Part shown: piece by piece, positions 37,461 through 47,292 of the stretch
Layout: every line of letters begins with the position of its first letter
Numbering within the stretch: the stretch's first letter is position 1
Assembly (NCBI RefSeq): GCF_001552135.1
Contig: NZ_BCQP01000017.1
Span: 372,001 to 436,000, forward strand
Origin: Actinomadura chibensis NBRC 106107
GTDB taxonomy: Bacteria > Actinomycetota > Actinomycetes > Streptosporangiales > Streptosporangiaceae
Direction of reading: 5' to 3'
DNA: 64,000 nt
Translations under genes and position numbers: made by a program
Notes under the pieces: model-generated
What the model saw: only the letters and a program-made list of their open reading frames with translations
Database searches by the model: none
What the model was told of the DNA's origin: nothing

Positions 37461-38761
37461 CGGGCACCTCCGTTAGCCCAGAGGGTGGACTTCGCCGGGT
37501 CGAACGGGCAGCCGCCCTGCTCGAAGTGCTGGAGGTACTCGTCCCGGAACAGCTTGATGGACGACACGACCGGGCTGGTCGCGCCGTCGCCGAGGGCGCA
37601 GAACGCGCGGCCGAGGATGTTGTCGGAGATGTCGAGCAGGGTCTCCAGGTCCTCCTCGGTGCCCTGCCCGGCCTCCAGCCGCTTCAGCATGAGCTTGTAC
37701 CAGTAGGTGCCCTCCCGGCACGGCGTGCACTTGCCGCACGACTCGTGCGCGTAGAACTCCGACCAGCGCAGCACCGCGCGGACGACGCAGGTCGTCTCGT
37801 CGAAGATCTGCAGGGCCCGGGTGCCGAGCATGGACCCGGCCGCGCCGACCGACTCGAAGTCGAGCGGGACGTCCAGGTGCTCGTCGGTGAAGATCGGCGT
37901 GGACGACCCGCCGGGCGTCCAGAACTTCAGCCGGTGCCCCGCGCGGATCCCGCCCGCCATGTCGAGCAGCTCGCGCAGCGTGATGCCGAGCGGCGCCTCG
38001 TACTGGCCGGGCCGCGTCACGTGCCCGGACAGCGAGAAGATCCCGAAGCCCTGCGACTTCTCGGTGCCCATCGAGGCGAACCAGTCGGGACCGTTCGCGA
38101 CGATCGAGGGAACCGAGGAGATCGACTCGACGTTGTTGATGACAGTGGGCCCGCCGTACAGGCCCGCGACGGCCGGGAAGGGGGGCTTGAGCCGGGGTTG
38201 GCCGCGGAACCCTTCGAGCGAGTCGAGCAGCGCCGTCTCCTCGCCGCAGATGTAGGCGCCGGCGCCGCTGTGCACGACCACGTCCAGGTCGTAGCCGGAG
38301 CCGAGGATGTCCTTGCCGAGGTAGCCGGCCTCGTAGGCGTCCGCGACGGCCTGGTGCAGCCGGCGGATCACGTGCAGCACCTCGCCGCGCACGTAGATGA
38401 ACGCGAGGTTCGACTTGATCGCGTACGAGCTGATGATGACGCCCTCGACGAGGACGTGCGGGTTGGCCATCATCAGCGGGATGTCCTTGCACGTGCCCGG
38501 CTCGGACTCGTCCGCGTTGACGACGAGGTAGCGCGGGTTCGGGCTGTTCGGCGGCAGGAAGCCCCACTTCATGCCGGTGGGGAAGCCCGCGCCGCCGCGG
38601 CCGCGGAGCCCGGAGTCCTTGACCGCCTGGACGATCTCGTCCGGCTCCATCCGCAGCGCCTTGCGCAGCGCCTCGTACCCGCCGCCGCGCTCGTAGCCCG
38701 CGCGGGTGAACGAGTCGGCCTGGTCCCAGTTGCCGGTGAGGACCGGGGTGAGCGTGGTCAC
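37457..38761 (-). CDS. nuoF: NADH-quinone oxidoreductase subunit F
   Basis: NADH- and FMN-binding subunit, 434 residues. The NADH site [18 protein letters not shown], the FMN region [16 protein letters not shown], and the 4Fe-4S motif [15 protein letters not shown] are all present. GTG 38761 is used because it overlaps the nuoE stop (GTGA); upstream codons of this frame lie within nuoE and are not NuoF-like. Confidence 0.97.
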   Translation of the reverse strand: MTTLTPVLTGNWDQADSFTRAGYERGGGYEALRKALRMEPDEIVQAVKDSGLRGRGGAGFPTGMKWGFLPPNSPNPRYLVVNADESEPGTCKDIPLMMANPHVLVEGVIISSYAIKSNLAFIYVRGEVLHVIRRLHQAVADAYEAGYLGKDILGSGYDLDVVVHSGAGAYICGEETALLDSLEGFRGQPRLKPPFPAVAGLYGGPTVINNVESISSVPSIVANGPDWFASMGTEKSQGFGIFSLSGHVTRPGQYEAPLGITLRELLDMAGGIRAGHRLKFWTPGGSSTPIFTDEHLDVPLDFESVGAAGSMLGTRALQIFDETTCVVRAVLRWSEFYAHESCGKCTPCREGTYWYKLMLKRLEAGQGTEEDLETLLDISDNILGRAFCALGDGATSPVVSSIKLFRDEYLQHFEQGGCPFDPAKSTLWANGGAR

Positions 38762-39533
38762 TTGTTCCGTCCCTCCTGGCTGCCGGGCTTGGCTTCGCCC
38801 GGGACGGGCTTGCCCGGCTCGTGCGGCGGCTCGGCGATCTGCTCGGGCCTGACCGGCTCGTCCGGCCGCTCGCGGTCGACGTCGGAGCGGGGCGCCGTCC
38901 AGCCGCGCTCCCGCGCGAGCTCCAGACCGCGCAGCGACTCCGGCCCGGCCTGGACGCCCTCGTTCGCGCGCCCGTCGGGGAACCCGGCGAGCACTCGCGA
39001 CGCCTCTTTCCACGTGGCGAGGTGCTCGGGGCCGCGCGTCGGCAGCACCTTGCGGCCGGCGCGCAGGTCATCGACGAGCTGCTTGGCCTTCTCGGGAGTC
39101 ATGTTGTCGAAGAACTCCCAGTTGACCATCATCACCGGCGCGAAGTCGCAGGCCGCGTTGCACTCGATCCGCTCAAGGCTGACCTTGCCGTCGGGGGTGG
39201 CCTCGTCGTGACCGACGCCCGCGTGCTCGGACAGCTCCTCCCAGATCTGGTCGCCGCCCATGATCGCGCACAGCGTGTTGATGCAGACGCCGACGTGGTA
39301 CTCCCCGACCGGCGCGTGCTTGTACTGGGTGTAGAACGTCGCGACGCCCGTCACCTGCGCCGGGGTGATGCCGAGCTGCTCGGCGCAGAAGTCGATGCCG
39401 TCCTGCGACACGTGCCCCTCGGCCGACTGGACGAGGTGCAGCAGCGGCAGCAGCGCCGACCGCGGCCGCGGGTAGCGGCCGATGATCTCCTTGGCGTCCC
39501 GCTCCAGGCGCTCGCGCACCTCCGGTTCGAAAC

Positions 39534-39537
<4 letters not shown>
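38758..39537 (-). CDS. nuoE: NADH-quinone oxidoreductase subunit E
   Basis: Thioredoxin-like 2Fe-2S subunit with ligands CINTLC and CNAAC. The 259-residue length exceeds the usual 160-220, because a Pro/Glu-rich tail follows the fold (from about GRKVLPTRG). TTG 39537 is chosen because it overlaps the nuoD stop (TTGA) and GGGGGGAG lies upstream. Confidence 0.95.
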
Positions 39538-40879
<1,342 letters not shown>

Positions 40880-40883
<4 letters not shown>

Positions 40884-41626
40884 GTGTACGACCTCCGCTC
40901 GTCGGGCGGCGGGATCTCCGCTCCCCGGTACTCGACGGGGATGCCGCCGAGAGGGTAGTCCTTGCGCTGCGGATGGCCGACCCAGTCGTCCGGCATCTCG
41001 ATGCGCGTCAGGGCGGGGTGACCGTCGTAGACGATCCCGAAGAAGTCGTAGGTCTCCCGCTCGTGCCAGTCGCTCGTCGGGTAGACGGGCACCAGCGACG
41101 GCAGGTGCGGGTCGGCGTCCGGGCAGGTCGTCTCAAGGCGGACCCGCCGGTTGTGCGTGATCGACAGCAGGTGGACGACGGAGTGCAGCTCGGCGCCCTC
41201 GTCCTGCGGGTAGTGCACCCCGGACACGCCGGAGCACAGCTCGAAGCGCAGGGACGGCTCGTCCCGCATCGTCTTCGCGACCTCGCGCAGGTGCTCGCGC
41301 TTGACGAAGAACGTCAGCTCGCCGCGGTCGACGACGACGCGCTCGATCGCGTCCCCGAAGTCGGGGTAGGCGCGTTCGAGCTCGTCGGCGACCTCGTCGA
41401 ACTCGCCGGGCTCGGCCGCGCCGCCGGGGCCGCCGTAGGGGCGGGCCGCCGACACCTTCGGGCTCTGCCGGACGACGAGCCCGCCGTAGCCGGACGTGTC
41501 GCCGGTCGTCCTCGCGCCGAACATGCCCTTGCGGACGACCGGCTGCTCGCGCCGCTCCTCCTCGGTGTGGGCGGGCAGCTTGTCGGCGCCCTGCTCGGCC
41601 TGCTGCTCAGGGTGCTGCGAACTCAA
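40880..41626 (-). CDS. nuoC: NADH-quinone oxidoreductase subunit C
   Basis: The 248-residue protein has the 30-kDa-subunit fold with [39 protein letters not shown] and the C-terminal [20 protein letters not shown]. An N-terminal extension of about 70 residues is acidic and disordered. TTG 41626 lies 1 bp after the nuoB stop. Confidence 0.96.
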
Positions 41627-41627
41627 C

Positions 41628-42173
41628 TCACGCCCCCTGTCCGAGCAGCGGGAGCTGGCGGCGCTTGGCCTCTTCCAGCTCCTCGATCTGCTTCGCGCGC
41701 TGCGGGCCCAGCTTGGTGTTCTGGATCTTGTCGTGCAGCTTCAGGATCGCGTCCAGCAGCATCTCGGGCCGCGGCGGGCAGCCGGGGAGGTAGATGTCCA
41801 CCGGGACGATGTGGTCGACGCCCTGCACGATCGCGTAGTTGTTGAACATCCCGCCGGACGACGCGCACACGCCCATCGCGATGACCCACTTCGGCTCGGT
41901 CATCTGGTCGTAGATCTGCCGCAGCACCGGCGCCATCTTCTGGCTCACCCGGCCCGCGACGATCATCAAATCGGCCTGCCGGGGCGTCGCCGAGGCGCGC
42001 TCCATCCCCCACCGGGAGAAGTCGTGCCGGGGGTCGCCGGTCGCCATCATCTCGATCGCGCAGCACGCCAGGCCGAACGTCGCCGGCCACACCGAGCTCT
42101 TGCGCGCCCACCCCGCGACCTGCTCGACGGTGGTCAGCAAGAATCCGCTCGGGAGTTTTTCCTCTAGACCCAT
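41628..42173 (-). CDS. nuoB: NADH-quinone oxidoreductase subunit B
   Basis: The 181-residue protein carries the N2 4Fe-4S cluster next to the quinone site: CC in [11 protein letters not shown] in [10 protein letters not shown] and C in GCPPRPE. ATG 42173 is the start; the upstream codons of the frame belong to nuoA. It follows nuoA by 1 bp. Confidence 0.97.
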   Translation of the reverse strand: MGLEEKLPSGFLLTTVEQVAGWARKSSVWPATFGLACCAIEMMATGDPRHDFSRWGMERASATPRQADLMIVAGRVSQKMAPVLRQIYDQMTEPKWVIAMGVCASSGGMFNNYAIVQGVDHIVPVDIYLPGCPPRPEMLLDAILKLHDKIQNTKLGPQRAKQIEELEEAKRRQLPLLGQGA

Positions 42174-42174
42174 G

Positions 42175-42534
42175 TCAATCCCACTCCAGACCGCCGCGCC
42201 GCCAGATGTAGGCGTACGCGACGAGCACGGTGACGATGAAAAGGACCATCTCGACAAGGCCGAAGAGCCCCATCCGGTCGAACGCGACCGCCCAGGGGTA
42301 GAGGAAGATGATCTCAATGTCGAAGACGATGAAGAGCATCGCCGTCAGGTAGTACTTGATCGGGAAACGCCCGCCGCCCACCGGCTGCGGGGTCGGCTCG
42401 ATGCCGCACTCGTAGGCGTCCAGCCGCGCGCGGTTCCACCGCTTCGGCCCGGTGAGCGAGGCCATCGCCACCGAGAAGGCGGCGAAGCCGAAGGCGAGCA
42501 CCCCCAGCACGATGACCGGAATATAGAGATCCAT
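42175..42534 (-). CDS. nuoA: NADH-quinone oxidoreductase subunit A
   Basis: First gene of the nuo operon. The 119-residue, three-helix protein has the ND3 loop DAYECGIEP with the conserved Cys-Glu, and [20 protein letters not shown]. It is 126 bp downstream of the short ORF after menJ on the same strand. Confidence 0.97.
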   Translation of the reverse strand: MDLYIPVIVLGVLAFGFAAFSVAMASLTGPKRWNRARLDAYECGIEPTPQPVGGGRFPIKYYLTAMLFIVFDIEIIFLYPWAVAFDRMGLFGLVEMVLFIVTVLVAYAYIWRRGGLEWD

Positions 42535-42584
42535 GTCTCTACAGCCTCTCCTCGCGACGTACGGCGTTGTACGGGACGTCCTTT

Positions 42585-42606
42585 CGCGGGGGGCCGGCCC
42601 CCCGCG
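42585..42606. terminator. GC-only perfect palindrome between menJ and nuoA
   Basis: A 22-bp perfect palindrome, CGCGGGGGG flanking CCGG and its complement, sits 51 bp before nuoA. In the menJ-to-nuo direction it is followed by AAAG and no U-tract, so it would attenuate or protect RNA ends rather than terminate fully. Confidence 0.4.
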
Positions 42607-42660
42607 CCCCCCGGAACGGCTTGGGCCCTCCGCGAGCCGCCGCCACCCTAGCCAAGGTGA

Positions 42661-42756
42661 TCAAAATGCGCTCCCCTCAGGGGGTCGGGTAATGCACTGT
42701 AGTCCGCTCACCTGCGGATTCGCGCTCGCCATGCGCTCGTTCTGCTGCTCGTTCAT
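42661..42756 (-). CDS. Possible small protein coupled to menJ (31 residues)
   Basis: ATG 42756 overlaps the menJ stop in an ATGA junction. The product, MNEQQNERMASANPQVSGLQ plus 11 residues, is polar with one Cys and resembles nothing known. The overlap is the only reason to credit it; codon use is not diagnostic over so few codons. Confidence 0.3.
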   Translation of the reverse strand: MNEQQNERMASANPQVSGLQCITRPPEGSAF

Positions 42757-44009
42757 GCCGCCGGAGCCACCTTCTGCATCGCGTTGATGACCCGGTCCAT
42801 CGCGTCGCCGCCCTTGGGGTCGGTGAGGTTGGCGAGCAGCTTGAGCGTGAACCGCATCAGCGTGGGGTGGGGCAGCCCGTGCGCGGTCAGGAACTTCATG
42901 ACGCGCGGGTCTCCGATGGCCTGGACGAACAGCCGCGCCAGCGTGAAGTAGCCGCCGTGCTCGTCCTTGAGGATGCGCGGGTACTCGTACAGCGTCCGCT
43001 CGCGCTGCGCGGGGGTGCGGCGGGCGAGCGCCTGCACCATGATGTCGGCGGCGAGCCGCCCCGACTCCAGCGCGTAGTCGATGCCCTCCCCGTTGAACGG
43101 GTTGATCATGCCGCCCGCGTCGCCGACGAGCAGCATGCCGCGCGTGTAGTGCGGCTGCCGGTTGAAGCCCATCGGCAGGGCCGCGCCGCGGATCCTGGAG
43201 GTGGCGTGGTCCTCGTCGAACTGCCAGTCCTCCGGCATCTGCGCGCACCAGCGCTTCAGCATGCCCCGGTAGTCGACGTTCTGGAAGGCCTTGCTCGTGT
43301 TGAGCAGGCCGAGGCCGACGTTGGACGTCCCGTCGCCGACGCCGAACACCCAGCCGTAGCCGGGCAGGAGGCGCTCGCCGTCCCAGAGTTCGAGCCACGC
43401 CTCCATGAAGTCGTCGTCGTGCCGCGGGGTCTCGAAGTAGCGGCGGACGGCGACGCCCATCGGACGGTCCTCGCGCCGCCGCACCCCCATCGCGAGCGAC
43501 AGCCGGGACGAGTTGCCGTCGGCCGCGACGACGAGCGGCGCGCGGAACTCCAGCTCCTCGCCCTCGTACGTGGCGGTGACCCCGACGATGCGGTCGGTGC
43601 GCTCGTCCAGGATGGGGCCGGTGACCGCGCAGCCCTGGAGCAGCCGCGCGCCCGCCTTGGCCGCGTGCTCGGCGAGGAACTGGTCGAGGTCGGTGCGCTT
43701 GCGGACGAGCCCGAAGTCGGGGAACGACGCGAGCTCCGGCCAGGGCAGCTCGACCTTGACGCCGCCGCCGTAGATGCGGAGGCCGCGGTTGCGTCCCCAG
43801 CCGGGGTCGTTGACGTCGACGCCCATGCCGATGAGGGCCCGGACGGCCCGCGGGGTGAGGCCGTCGCCGCAGATCTTGTCGCGCGGGAAGGTGGCCTTCT
43901 CCAGCAGGAACACGTCAAGGCCGGCCTGCGCCAGCCAGTAGGCGGTCGACGATCCGGCGGGGCCTGCCCCGACGACGATCACGTCCGCGTGTCGGGTGGA
44001 GTCGGTCAC
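42753..44009 (-). CDS. menJ: Geranylgeranyl reductase-family menaquinone reductase
   Basis: MenJ-type enzymes saturate one isoprene unit of the menaquinone side chain, as in actinobacterial MK-9(H2n). The 418-residue FAD protein has the Rossmann motif VIVVGAGPAGSSTAYWLAQAG, the CGDGLTPRAV active-site region, VAADGNSSRLS and GMLLVGDAGGMINPFNGEGI. It lies between menG and nuoA, and a Rex-type palindrome lies 24 bp before its start. Confidence 0.87.
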   Translation of the reverse strand: MTDSTRHADVIVVGAGPAGSSTAYWLAQAGLDVFLLEKATFPRDKICGDGLTPRAVRALIGMGVDVNDPGWGRNRGLRIYGGGVKVELPWPELASFPDFGLVRKRTDLDQFLAEHAAKAGARLLQGCAVTGPILDERTDRIVGVTATYEGEELEFRAPLVVAADGNSSRLSLAMGVRRREDRPMGVAVRRYFETPRHDDDFMEAWLELWDGERLLPGYGWVFGVGDGTSNVGLGLLNTSKAFQNVDYRGMLKRWCAQMPEDWQFDEDHATSRIRGAALPMGFNRQPHYTRGMLLVGDAGGMINPFNGEGIDYALESGRLAADIMVQALARRTPAQRERTLYEYPRILKDEHGGYFTLARLFVQAIGDPRVMKFLTAHGLPHPTLMRFTLKLLANLTDPKGGDAMDRVINAMQKVAPAA

Positions 44010-44033
44010 GGTGGTCCTCTTCGCGCTCGTTCG

Positions 44034-44053
44034 CTTGTGAAGTACTTCACAAG
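44034..44053. promoter_or_regulatory. Rex-type operator upstream of menJ
   Basis: The central 18 bp TTGTGAAGTACTTCACAA form a perfect palindrome, extended by C/G on each side to 20 bp. It fits the Rex operator TGTGAA-N4-TTCACA known from Streptomyces, where NADH-sensing Rex controls respiratory genes. It ends 24 bp upstream of the menJ ATG. No second copy was seen before nuoA. Confidence 0.75.
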
Positions 44054-44145
44054 GATCCGGTGGGGAGTCTATTCCTTTATCACGACTGGTGCGTACTTCT
44101 GGGCGGGTCCACGAATGGATCGGTCCTGGAATCCGGTCCCCCGGG

Positions 44146-44847
44146 CTACCCCGGGTTGACCGCGTGGTGCAAGGCGGCCACCCCGAAGGTGAGGTCGCGC
44201 CACCGGACCCGCTCCCAGCCCGCGTCCTGGACGAGCCGCGCCAGCGCCGCCTGGTCGGGCCACGCCAGCGTCGAGTCGGCGAGGTAGCGGTAGGAGTCGG
44301 GGTTGGAGCTGACCCGCGCCAGCAGCGGCAGCCCGTACCGCAGGTGCGCCCTGTGCCCGAACGCCAGCAGCGGGTTCGGCGGGTGGCTCACCTCGCAGAT
44401 CAGCAGGCGCCCGCCCGGCTTCGCGACGCGCCGCAGCTCGCGCAGCGCGCGGCCGGTGTCGGCGACGTTGCGCAGCCCGAAGGAGATCGTCACGGCGTCG
44501 AACGAGCCGTCGGCGAACGGGAGGCGCAGCGCGTCGCCCGCGACGAAGCTCAGCCGCTTCACCCCCGCTTGGCGGCGCGTCCCGACGCGGAGCATGCCTA
44601 GCGAGAAGTCGCAGGCGACCGTCTCGGCCCCGGCGTCGGCGAACGGGACCGAGGACGTGCCCGTCCCGGCCGCGAGGTCGAGGACCCGCTCGCCCGGCCG
44701 CGCCGCCAGCGCCCGCACGACCTCGCGCCGCCAGCGCCGGTCCCGGCCGCCGGTCATCAGCGTGTTGAGCAGGTCGTAGCGCTCGGCGGTGCCGTCGAAC
44801 ATCGCCGCGACGTCGGCGGGCTTCTTCTCCAGGGAGGCGCGGCTCAT
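44146..44847 (-). CDS. menG: Demethylmenaquinone methyltransferase
   Basis: SAM-dependent enzyme that makes menaquinone in the last synthetic step. The 233-residue protein shows the UbiE/MenG marks: [19 protein letters not shown], the SAM-binding [34 protein letters not shown] and LLICEVSHP. It lies 136 bp upstream of menJ on the same strand. Confidence 0.95.
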   Translation of the reverse strand: MSRASLEKKPADVAAMFDGTAERYDLLNTLMTGGRDRRWRREVVRALAARPGERVLDLAAGTGTSSVPFADAGAETVACDFSLGMLRVGTRRQAGVKRLSFVAGDALRLPFADGSFDAVTISFGLRNVADTGRALRELRRVAKPGGRLLICEVSHPPNPLLAFGHRAHLRYGLPLLARVSSNPDSYRYLADSTLAWPDQAALARLVQDAGWERVRWRDLTFGVAALHHAVNPG

Positions 44848-44906
44848 GCCACCAGCCTAGAAGCCCCGGACGACCGCCCGGTGCCCGGGTTCGCGGGTGC
44901 GCGCGC

Positions 44907-45170
44907 TCAGCGGCGGTCGGCGCCCGGGCGGACGCCGTCCTCCTTGGCGATGGACCGCTCGACCCGCTCCCGGCCGCCGCGCACGCCCCGGGCGACCACG
45001 GCCGACATCCGGTCGCGCTGCGCGGACAGCAGCACGTAGCTGACGACGCCGCTGATCAGCAGCGCCAGCAGCAGGAGCAGGTACCCGCGGGCCCCGAACA
45101 GCGCCAGCACGCCCGCGGTCGCGATGAAGATCACGAGCCGCGCGGCGGTGTAGAGGAGTACGGAACGCAT
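44907..45170 (-). CDS. DUF4229 membrane protein
   Basis: The 87-residue protein has two hydrophobic helices (LYTAARLVIFIATAGVLALF and GYLLLLLALLISGVVSYVLL) followed by basic SAQRDRMSAVVARGVRGG, matching DUF4229. It lies 59 bp upstream of menG. Function unknown; the position beside quinone genes is common in actinobacteria. Confidence 0.85.
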   Translation of the reverse strand: MRSVLLYTAARLVIFIATAGVLALFGARGYLLLLLALLISGVVSYVLLSAQRDRMSAVVARGVRGGRERVERSIAKEDGVRPGADRR

Positions 45171-45182
45171 GACGCCTTGAGC

Positions 45183-46196
45183 TTATCCCCGCGTTTCGGC
45201 GGCCTCCGCCTGGGGTCCGCGCAGGACGTCCTGGAAGAGGGCCGGGTCGACGTTGCCGCCCGACAGGATCGAGACGTACACGCGGCCCTGGGGAAGCTCG
45301 TCGCGGTGGTAGAGGTAGGCGGCGGTCGCGACGGCGCCGCCCGGCTCGGCGATCAGGCGGGCCTCGCGGGCGAGGCGGCGCATCGCCGCGCGGATCTCGT
45401 CCTCGGTGACGGTGACGACGCCGTCCACGTGGGCGCGCATGTGCGCGAACGGCAGGTCGCCGACCTGCTGGACGCGGAGGGCGTCGGCGATGGTGCGGCC
45501 GGTGTCCTCGGCCGTCCACGCGACGGGACGTCCCGCCGCCATCGAGTCGCGGGCGTCGGCGGCGAGCCCGGGCTCGACGCCGATCACGCGCGCCGCCGGG
45601 CGCAGCGCCTTCACCGCGGCGGCGATCCCGGCGATCAGCCCGCCGCCGCTGATCGGGACGAGCACCACGTCCACGTCCGGGCGGTCCTGGACGATCTCCA
45701 GCCCCGCCGTGCCCTGCCCGGCGATGACCCGCGCGTCGTCGTAGGGCGGGATCATCGTGAAGCCGTGCGCCGCGGCCAGCTTCGCGGCGGTCTCCGACCT
45801 CGCCCGCGACGTCGGCTCCACGTGCACGATCTCCGCGCCGAGCGCGATGCAGGCGTCCACCTTCACGCCCGGCGTGGTGTGCGGCATGACGAGGACGGCC
45901 CGGATCCCGAGCGCGCGGGCCGCGTAGGCGACGGCCTGCGCGTGGTTGCCGCTGGAGTGGGTCACGACGCCGCGCTCGCGCTCGGCGGCGGGCAGCGACG
46001 AGATCGCCGAGTACGCGCCGCGCAGTTTGAAGGCGCCGATCGGCTGCAGCGACTCGGGCTTGACCAGCAGGACCGGCTCCGCGGCCGCGGCGGGGGCCGG
46101 GTCGCGGCGGAACGGCACGAGCGGCGTCCGGACGGCGACGCCGGCGATCCGCTCGGCGGCCCGCTCGATCTCCGGGAGCGTGACAAGATCGGACAT
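45183..46196 (-). CDS. Threonine/serine dehydratase (PLP-dependent)
   Basis: The 337-residue enzyme has the PLP lysine in PIGAFKLRGAYSAIS, the phosphate-binding and substrate loops SSGNHAQAVAYAA and ISGGGLIAGIAAA, and the family-typical ending VYVSILSGGNVDP. There is no C-terminal ACT domain, so it resembles the catabolic, non-isoleucine-regulated type (TdcB/racemase-like). Serine racemase cannot be excluded. ATG 46196 is used; the upstream frame is repetitive Arg/Pro. Confidence 0.88.
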   Translation of the reverse strand: MSDLVTLPEIERAAERIAGVAVRTPLVPFRRDPAPAAAAEPVLLVKPESLQPIGAFKLRGAYSAISSLPAAERERGVVTHSSGNHAQAVAYAARALGIRAVLVMPHTTPGVKVDACIALGAEIVHVEPTSRARSETAAKLAAAHGFTMIPPYDDARVIAGQGTAGLEIVQDRPDVDVVLVPISGGGLIAGIAAAVKALRPAARVIGVEPGLAADARDSMAAGRPVAWTAEDTGRTIADALRVQQVGDLPFAHMRAHVDGVVTVTEDEIRAAMRRLAREARLIAEPGGAVATAAYLYHRDELPQGRVYVSILSGGNVDPALFQDVLRGPQAEAAETRG

Positions 46197-46514
46197 GGGT
46201 CGGAGACTACTTCGCGCGGGCCGGTCCACGCCGTCCGGCGACGGGCGTCCGGGTCGGCGGACGGGTCGGCGTTCGGGGCGGCGGACAGGACGGCGGACAG
46301 GGCCGCGCGCACCGGTTCTGAGCGTGACCTGGCAGGTCAAACGGGGTCAACGGGGTCGCTGTGACCGATGACGCGGGCACCGAGTGTCATCGCCGCTGCT
46401 CGGCGAACTACGGTCCGTGATCTTTTCCGAAAACAAGGGAGAAATCGGTCTTGACCCGCCACACTGTTAAACAGTCCACCCGCGCCGAGAGCGGGACAAA
46501 GGGGGAGAGAAAAC
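46197..46514. other. 318-bp divergent region before bldC
   Basis: No gene. The dehydratase-side half is a degenerate GGCGGACRGG-like repeat (about 46252-46305). The bldC side is AT-richer and holds TTGACC at 46451-46456 and the palindrome at 46463-46475, both within 65 bp of the bldC start. Confidence 0.45.
46463..46475. promoter_or_regulatory. Palindrome ACTGTTAAACAGT upstream of bldC
   Basis: ACTGTT and AACAGT are exact complements around a single central A, ending 39 bp before the bldC GTG. It sits just downstream of TTGACC (46451-46456), so it could overlap the promoter core. A repressor or autoregulatory site is a guess. Confidence 0.45.
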
Positions 46515-46718
46515 GTGGAGAGCACGAGCGAGCGCCTGCTGACCCCAGGAGAGGTCGCCGCCCTCTTCCGGGTCGACCCGAAGACGGTCACCCGGTGGGC
46601 CGCCGCGGGCCGGATCAGCAGCATCCGCACTCCCGGGGGGCACCGCCGCTTCCGGGAGTCCGAGGTGCACGCGCTGCTGCGCGGCGAGGAGCCCGTCGCC
46701 GAGCATTCGGCCCGCTGA
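46515..46718 (+). CDS. bldC: BldC, MerR-like developmental regulator
   Basis: The 67-residue protein is almost only a winged-helix MerR-like DNA-binding domain: LLTPGEVAALFRVDPKTVTR, WAAAGRISSIRTPGGHRRF and ESEVHALLRGEE. This is the size and sequence of Streptomyces BldC, which binds DNA repeats cooperatively and controls entry into development. GTG 46515 follows GGGGGAGAG. It stands alone on the plus strand. Confidence 0.95.
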   Translation: MESTSERLLTPGEVAALFRVDPKTVTRWAAAGRISSIRTPGGHRRFRESEVHALLRGEEPVAEHSAR

Positions 46719-46913
46719 CCTGGCACCGGTCGATCTGATCCTGGCCGCCGCCAGGCCGGAACGACCGACCGCACACCCCGCTTGTCGGCCCTGCCGCCCG
46801 GACCGCCCCATCACGGCCGGTCCCCACGCCCGGGCGGCCAGGGTCTCCTCCACCCCGCACGTCCCGTTTCGCCCGGCTTGCGATTGCAACGCTCCAACGG
46901 CCGCCCGCACCCC

Positions 46914-47234
46914 CTAGGGCCGGTCGTCGGCGTCGCTCGCCTTCCACTCCTCGAACCGGCGGAGCAGGTCGGCGTCCCCCTCCCGCCACTGGCGGCGCCG
47001 GTCGGCGAGCTCCTCCTCGGTGAGCGAGTCGCGCAGCAGGCGGTCGTAGTCGGGGTCGTCCGGACCGATCTCGACGTAGGCGTCGGCGATGATCCGCTCC
47101 TCGCGCCGCGTCGTCCCGGGCTCGGCCGCCGCGCCGCCGGGCGCACCCGCTCCGGGCGGACCGGCCTCGTCGGCGTCGGCGAGGACGCTGTGCGGCACCC
47201 GCAGCGTGCCGTCGGGGAGTCGGATCACGTACAT
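46914..47234 (-). CDS. Hypothetical acidic protein
   Basis: The 106-residue protein starts MYVIRLPDGTLRVPHSVLAD and has a Gly/Ala/Pro linker and an acidic helical end (DDPDYDRLLRDSLTEEELAD). No domain is recognised. It lies 58 bp downstream of the metallopeptidase gene on the same strand, so it may be its partner. Confidence 0.65.
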   Translation of the reverse strand: MYVIRLPDGTLRVPHSVLADADEAGPPGAGAPGGAAAEPGTTRREERIIADAYVEIGPDDPDYDRLLRDSLTEEELADRRRQWREGDADLLRRFEEWKASDADDRP

Positions 47235-47292
47235 CGGCGATCACCCTCGCGGTTCGGCGTTGCGCGGCCTGGCATCACGGTGTCCAAAGGTC

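Noticed and set aside
34950..37706. Over 900 codons open on the plus strand
   Set aside because: Antisense to nuoG with Arg/Gly/Pro-rich, repetitive translation. No independent start signal or family match.
42541..42584. GACGTAC and GTACGGGACGTC repeats before nuoA as an operator
   Set aside because: The halves are imperfect and do not match Rex or any site I can name. They may be chance in a GC-rich leader.
46252..46305. GGCGGACRGG repeats as a regulatory array
   Set aside because: Copies are irregular and fit general GC-rich slippage. They lie upstream of the dehydratase start but show no symmetry.
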